Positions 14,586 to 17,324 of a DNA stretch of 17,324 nt are shown here, one piece after another. The stretch comes from CAZYSK01 sp964649415 (GTDB lineage: Bacteria; Chloroflexota; Anaerolineae; B4-G1). The number at the start of each line of letters is the position of its first letter. Positions within the stretch are counted from its first letter, which is position 1. The stretch is from assembly GCA_964649415.1 (NCBI GenBank), contig CAZYSK010000105.1, positions 1 to 17,324 of the forward strand, given 5' to 3'. The position numbers were made by a program, and so were the translations under genes. The notes beneath the pieces are model-generated. The model was given only the letters and a program-made list of their open reading frames with translations. It did not search any database and was not told the origin of the DNA.

Positions 14586-15660
14586 ACGCAAAATCTTGCG
14601 TCTCTACGCCAACAACCTCCAACCTCATTCCAGTTCGTCGGGCCGCCAGCGTGAACTGAAGTACTGCCTTGCCCGTCGGTCCGTCGAGCACCGGTTGGCC
14701 GCCGTCGCGGAGCACGCCGATCAGGTGGCGCGTGCAGTCGATGAAGCTGTCGTGCCATTCCACCCGCTCGATCGGGATGGCGCGCGTCTCCCCGTCTCGG
14801 AATATCATCAGCTCCGGCAGGTCCACGGTGCGCGCGGTGCAGCGGTTGATGAACAGGATGCCCTTGTCGCCGATGACCTCCACCCGGTCGTCGTCCCCGT
14901 AGTAGAGCGACTCGATCACCATGTTCGGCGTGTGGGCGAAGTCCAGCACGCCGTAGCGGCGCGGGGCCTTGAACTGGAACATGATCGCGGCGGGCGCGTC
15001 CAGGTACCTGGTGGGCACGATCGGGCTGCGGTCGATCCAGGCGTAGACCCGCTCAACCTCGCCCATCAAGTAGCGGGCCAGGGAGAACAGGTGGTAGCCG
15101 TGGTCGAAGACGAGGGGACCGCCGCCGCAGCGCTTCTCGTCGAAGCGCCACACCCAGGCCTGGAGCGGCACCTTCCAGGCCGTGTCCTGGGTGCCGGTGT
15201 TGACGTGCATGCGGATCATCTGCGGCTCGCCGATCTCGCCCGCCTCGATCATCTGCCTGGCGCGCACGTGGGGCGGGTAGAAGACGAAGTTCTCGTACAC
15301 GCGCAGCACGACGTCTGCGCGCTCCGCCGCCCCGATCATGCGATCGGCCTCGGCCACGGTGAGCGCCATTGGCTTCTGGACCGAGACGTGCTTGCCCGCT
15401 TCGCACGCGGCGATCGTCATCTCCGCGTGCAGGTGATGGGGGACCAGGAGTTCCACCAGGTCAATCTCGGGATCGGCCAGGAGCCGCCCGTAATCGGTGT
15501 ACATCTTGTCCACGCCCCAGGCTTTGGCCTTCTCGCGGGCGTGCTTGCCCCTGGTGTCACACACGGCGACGACGCGGGCGTCATCCCGCCCGCGATAGCC
15601 TAGCTCGTGCAGGTCGGATATGCGACCGCAGCCAACGATGGCGACTCGGATTGGGGACAT
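14362..15660 (-). CDS. Gfo/Idh/MocA family oxidoreductase with abnormal C-terminal readthrough
   Basis: A cytosolic NAD(P)-dependent sugar or polyol dehydrogenase. The Rossmann motif VGCGRIS is at residues 9-15. The family's E-K-P reads Q-K-P (95-97, VQKPMAL), and the active-site part has GGGPLVFDHGYHLFSLARYL. ATG 15660 is supported by AAGGAG at 15674-15669. The family domain ends about residue 348 (FTLAARRTGMRLEV), yet no stop follows: the frame runs 80 more codons through a GTAG-headed palindrome and 224 bases antisense to the convergent transketolase-like gene. The tail is a Pro/Arg/Ala/Gly-rich shadow, so the ancestral stop was probably lost or shifted. The enzyme itself is likely functional. 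Catabolic partners on this strand are the four-helix gene and the TPP enzyme upstream. Confidence 0.85.
   Translation of the reverse strand: MSPIRVAIVGCGRISDLHELGYRGRDDARVVAVCDTRGKHAREKAKAWGVDKMYTDYGRLLADPEIDLVELLVPHHLHAEMTIAACEAGKHVSVQKPMALTVAEADRMIGAAERADVVLRVYENFVFYPPHVRARQMIEAGEIGEPQMIRMHVNTGTQDTAWKVPLQAWVWRFDEKRCGGGPLVFDHGYHLFSLARYLMGEVERVYAWIDRSPIVPTRYLDAPAAIMFQFKAPRRYGVLDFAHTPNMVIESLYYGDDDRVEVIGDKGILFINRCTARTVDLPELMIFRDGETRAIPIERVEWHDSFIDCTRHLIGVLRDGGQPVLDGPTGKAVLQFTLAARRTGMRLEVVGVETQDFASRWGKGGPSPGGRLGPGRSARCPPAPIGARGAPRRPAHPACRPCASGRPNRPTGRTPPPPCGTASRASASAPVW
14584..14607 (-). repeat. REP-like palindrome with GTAG head at convergent gene ends
   Basis: Read on the minus strand, GTAG (14607-14604) directly precedes AGACGCAA (14603-14596), a 4-base loop and TTGCGTCT (14591-14584). 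This is the classic REP layout. The distal arm begins within the TAG stop of the transketolase-like gene, and the whole element is translated in the dehydrogenase tail. Confidence 0.75.
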
Positions 15661-15687
15661 AGATGTGGCTCCTTGTAGTATGGGGAT

Positions 15688-15743
15688 GTCTTGCGTGAAA
15701 CGTCTTGCGTCAAACGTCAAACGTCTTGCGTCAGGCGTCGTCC
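15688..15743 (+). repeat. Left heptamer array (GTCnnnC units)
   Basis: Seven in-phase 7-base units from 15688 to 15736 read GTCTTGC, GTGAAAC, GTCTTGC, GTCAAAC, GTCAAAC, GTCTTGC, GTCAGGC. A degenerate GTCGTCC follows to 15743. The stop codon of the four-helix gene (TGA, complement of 15731-15733) lies inside the seventh unit, so array and gene end are fused. There are no spacers. The dominant unit is the reverse complement of the right array's unit. Confidence 0.9.
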
Positions 15744-16231
15744 GGGTCTGGGAGAGGGACGGTTTGCAGCAGGGCTTCCAGTGTTGCGTCAGACTCGTCA
15801 CCGGATCGATATGCTTCGGGATGGTCTCGGATTGTGTGGCCGCGCTGGCGGGGGATCATGGTCAGGAGGAGTTGGATCACCCGGGTCAGCAACTGCAGGC
15901 GGTGGCGGAAGACGGTTTCACCGAGGACGTGCCGGGCCTTGAAGTACCAGTCGCGGCTCTCCCTGGCGGAGCCCAGGGCGTATTCGTAGAAGCGTGCCCG
16001 ATCCTTGCCGGTGCCGCGTGAGTAGCCTTCGGCCAGATTAGCACTGACTGACCCGATGGCCCGGTACAACTGGTCGGACAGACCGATCAGCCGCCGGTTT
16101 CGTACCAGTCTGGCCGTGTCGCGCCACCCCAGGTCGCCCAGAAACAGCGCCAACCGGTAGGCCGTCATCTTCCAGAGAGAATCTCTCACGATTTCCTCCG
16201 GCACCGTCGCGCCCCACTCCTCATAGTTCAT
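15731..16231 (-). CDS. Four-helix bundle protein (S23 / 23S rRNA intervening-sequence protein family)
   Basis: A 166-residue, mostly helical protein of the S23/IVP family (PF05635), best known from open frames inside intervening sequences of 23S rRNA and related to the Avd protein of diversity-generating retroelements. The family signature lies mid-protein (SVSANLAEGYSRGTGKDRAR, then FYEYALGSARESRDWY), preceded by LSDQLYRA. It runs longer than the usual ~115-130 residues, with a polar C-terminal tail of about 35 residues. ATG 16231 is chosen because AGGAGG at 16243-16238 is 6 bases away. The frame stays open upstream through the right heptamer array to a GTG at 16363 that overlaps the previous gene's stop. 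No rRNA, reverse transcriptase or template repeat is nearby. Molecular function is unknown; multimeric nucleic-acid binding is plausible. Confidence 0.85.
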   Translation of the reverse strand: MNYEEWGATVPEEIVRDSLWKMTAYRLALFLGDLGWRDTARLVRNRRLIGLSDQLYRAIGSVSANLAEGYSRGTGKDRARFYEYALGSARESRDWYFKARHVLGETVFRHRLQLLTRVIQLLLTMIPRQRGHTIRDHPEAYRSGDESDATLEALLQTVPLPDPDDA

Positions 16232-16260
16232 CATCCCCCTCCTCACTTCACTACTCAATC

Positions 16261-16351
16261 CCGACGTTTGACGCTCGACGTTTGACGCTTGACGCTTGAC
16301 GTTTGACGCTTGACGTTTGACGCTTGACGTTCGACGCCCGACGTTTGACGC
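16261..16351 (-). repeat. Right heptamer array, 13 units
   Basis: Thirteen consecutive 7-base units match YYGACGY on the plus strand (dominant TTGACGT and TTGACGC), without a single phase break over 91 bases. Rephased on the minus strand they read GTCAAAC and GTCAAGC. It begins 30 bases upstream of the four-helix start codon and ends 5 bases after the stop of the TPP enzyme gene. There are no spacers, so it is not a CRISPR. Confidence 0.93.
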
Positions 16352-16356
16352 TATCC

Positions 16357-17324
16357 TCAGCACTCCCCTGCCTTCTCCTCCTCATACTGCTCTCTTCTCT
16401 CCCCCATATACGTCGGCACCGGCACGTCCCACCAGCCCACGGCCGGGCTGCCGGAGAGGGGGTAGGTGCGCTCGACCATGACCTCGACGACGGCGGGGCC
16501 GCCGGCGGCAAACGCGCGCTCCAGCGCGGGACGTACCTCGCCCGGGGCGGAGATGCGCTCGCCGTGACAGCCGAAGGCGCGCGCCAGCGCGGCCAGGTCG
16601 GGGGAGGCCGGCGCGTTGTCCTTGAGGAACTCGGCGCCCACGGCCCGCTGCTCGCCGTAGACGGCGGCCTGGAGGTCGCGGATGGCGACCCAGCCCACGT
16701 TGTTGGCCACGACGTACACGGCGGGGATGCCGTACTGCACGGCGGTCGCCAGCTCCTGGGCGGTCATCAGGAAATCGCCGTCGCCCACCAGGCCGACCAC
16801 CTGGGCGTCCGGCGCGGCCAACTTCGCGCCCAGCGCCGCGGGCACCGTCCAGCCCATAGTGCTGAACCCGCCCGTGCTCAGGTAGGTCTTGGGCTCGTAG
16901 ACCATGGCCTCCTGGAACCATTGGGCCTGGGTGTTGCCAGACGAGGTGAGCACGATAGCGTCGCGGTCGAGGAAGGCGCGCAGTTCGGCCATGAGGCGGG
17001 AGATGGTGACCGGCACGTGATCGGAGGACGCCAGCTCCCGCACCTGCGCCAGCCAATCGTCCCGCAGCGCCTGGACGCGCTCGAAGTACGCGCTGTGCGC
17101 GTAGTCGCGGGGCGCGCTGTGGGCGCGGAGCCACTCCACCAGGGCGGCCAGCCCTGCCCTCGCGTCCGCCACGATGCCGACCTCGACCGGGTAGTTCTTG
17201 CCGATCTCGGTGGGATCCAGGTCCACGTGGATCAGGCGGGTCGGGGGGATGGCGTAGGTGACGCCGTGCCGGTAGGACGAGGTGGTCTCGTCGGCGAAGC
17301 GCGTGCCAACCGCCAGGAGCACGT
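16357..17324 (-). CDS. Acetolactate-synthase-like TPP-dependent enzyme (N-terminus outside window)
   Basis: The last 322 residues or so of a thiamine diphosphate enzyme of the acetolactate synthase/decarboxylase superfamily; about 230 N-terminal residues, including the catalytic Glu region, are beyond the edge. Visible are the end of the middle domain (LLAVGTRFADE, then RLIHVDLDPTEIGKN) and the C-terminal TPP domain with GLVGDGDFLMTAQELATA and NNVGWVAIRDLQ, the GDG...NN metal-TPP motif. The Trp in NNVGW and the IRDLQ segment differ from the standard NNGxxGMVRQ of biosynthetic acetolactate synthase, and no regulatory subunit gene follows. A catabolic carboligase or decarboxylase is therefore more likely, though unproven. 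It ends with a charged tail (ERREQYEEEKAGEC) 5 bases before the heptamer array. Confidence 0.88.
   Translation of the reverse strand, partial: VLLAVGTRFADETTSSYRHGVTYAIPPTRLIHVDLDPTEIGKNYPVEVGIVADARAGLAALVEWLRAHSAPRDYAHSAYFERVQALRDDWLAQVRELASSDHVPVTISRLMAELRAFLDRDAIVLTSSGNTQAQWFQEAMVYEPKTYLSTGGFSTMGWTVPAALGAKLAAPDAQVVGLVGDGDFLMTAQELATAVQYGIPAVYVVANNVGWVAIRDLQAAVYGEQRAVGAEFLKDNAPASPDLAALARAFGCHGERISAPGEVRPALERAFAAGGPAVVEVMVERTYPLSGSPAVGWWDVPVPTYMGERREQYEEEKAGEC

Larger units (their letters stand above)
15688..16351. mobile_element. Candidate cassette: four-helix gene bracketed by inverted heptamer arrays
   Basis: The single small gene is flanked on the left by (GTCAAAC/GTCTTGC)n and on the right by (GTTTGAC/GCTTGAC)n on the same strand, so the two arrays face each other like terminal inverted repeats. 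The outer edges fall exactly in intergenic space, 5 bases past the stop of the TPP enzyme gene and 13 bases before the ribosome site of the dehydrogenase. No transposase or integrase is present. Mobility is inferred from the layout alone. Confidence 0.5.

Noticed and set aside
15661..15801. In-frame upstream extension of the dehydrogenase by 47 codons
   Set aside because: It runs through the left heptamer array, and a good Shine-Dalgarno plus the Rossmann strand begin at ATG 15660.
15731..16231. 23S rRNA intervening sequence
   Set aside because: The family is known from that setting, but no rRNA sequence surrounds the gene here.
16261..16351. CRISPR array
   Set aside because: The units are 7 bases, contiguous and without spacers, and no cas genes are nearby.
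15731..16351. Diversity-generating retroelement, because Avd belongs to the same four-helix family
   Set aside because: No reverse transcriptase, template repeat or variable repeat pair is visible in the window.

Overview
The window is GC-rich chromosomal DNA from a bacterium that looks like a member of the Chloroflexota (Anaerolineae-like). The best pointer is the Tat-type lipoprotein that binds solute. Just after its lipid-attachment cysteine it has a run of alternating Val-Glu and Lys-Glu units, typical of this phylum. Short palindromic repeats in many intergenic gaps fit the same picture. The taxonomic call is inference; no rRNA or tRNA is present.

Left end (1-3585, minus strand): a glycogen/maltodextrin phosphorylase (glgP) is followed 38 bases later by a small phosphatase of the low-molecular-weight tyrosine phosphatase family. 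glgP is divergent from a GntR/FCD regulator across a 335-base intergenic region. That region holds a near-consensus sigma-70 promoter for the regulator and four GTATAC-like cores spaced 7-8 bases apart, a likely autoregulatory operator. It also holds a plausible glgP promoter facing the other way.

Middle (3586-14585, plus strand): regulator, TIM-barrel sugar isomerase/epimerase, ABC sugar importer (binding protein and two permeases, no ATPase), a split transketolase (N and C subunits overlapping by 8 bases), a cyclase-family metal hydrolase, and a separate full-length but divergent transketolase-like protein. This reads as an uptake and catabolism cluster for a sugar or sugar-derived acid. 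The substrate cannot be named from sequence. The leader of the binding protein, and above all the gap between it and the first permease, are packed with hairpins.

Right end (14362-17324, minus strand): the C-terminal part of an acetolactate-synthase-like TPP enzyme (cut by the window edge), a small four-helix-bundle (S23/IVP family) gene, and a Gfo/Idh/MocA dehydrogenase. The four-helix gene is bracketed by two arrays of 7-base tandem repeats in inverted orientation, so that stretch looks like an inserted cassette. The dehydrogenase appears to have lost its usual stop and reads about 80 codons into the antisense of the convergent transketolase-like gene; a GTAG-headed palindrome sits at that junction.

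Most noteworthy: the heptamer-bracketed four-helix cassette, the three TPP-dependent enzyme systems grouped with one transporter and regulator, the tandem GTATAC operator, and the structured gap between binding protein and permease.
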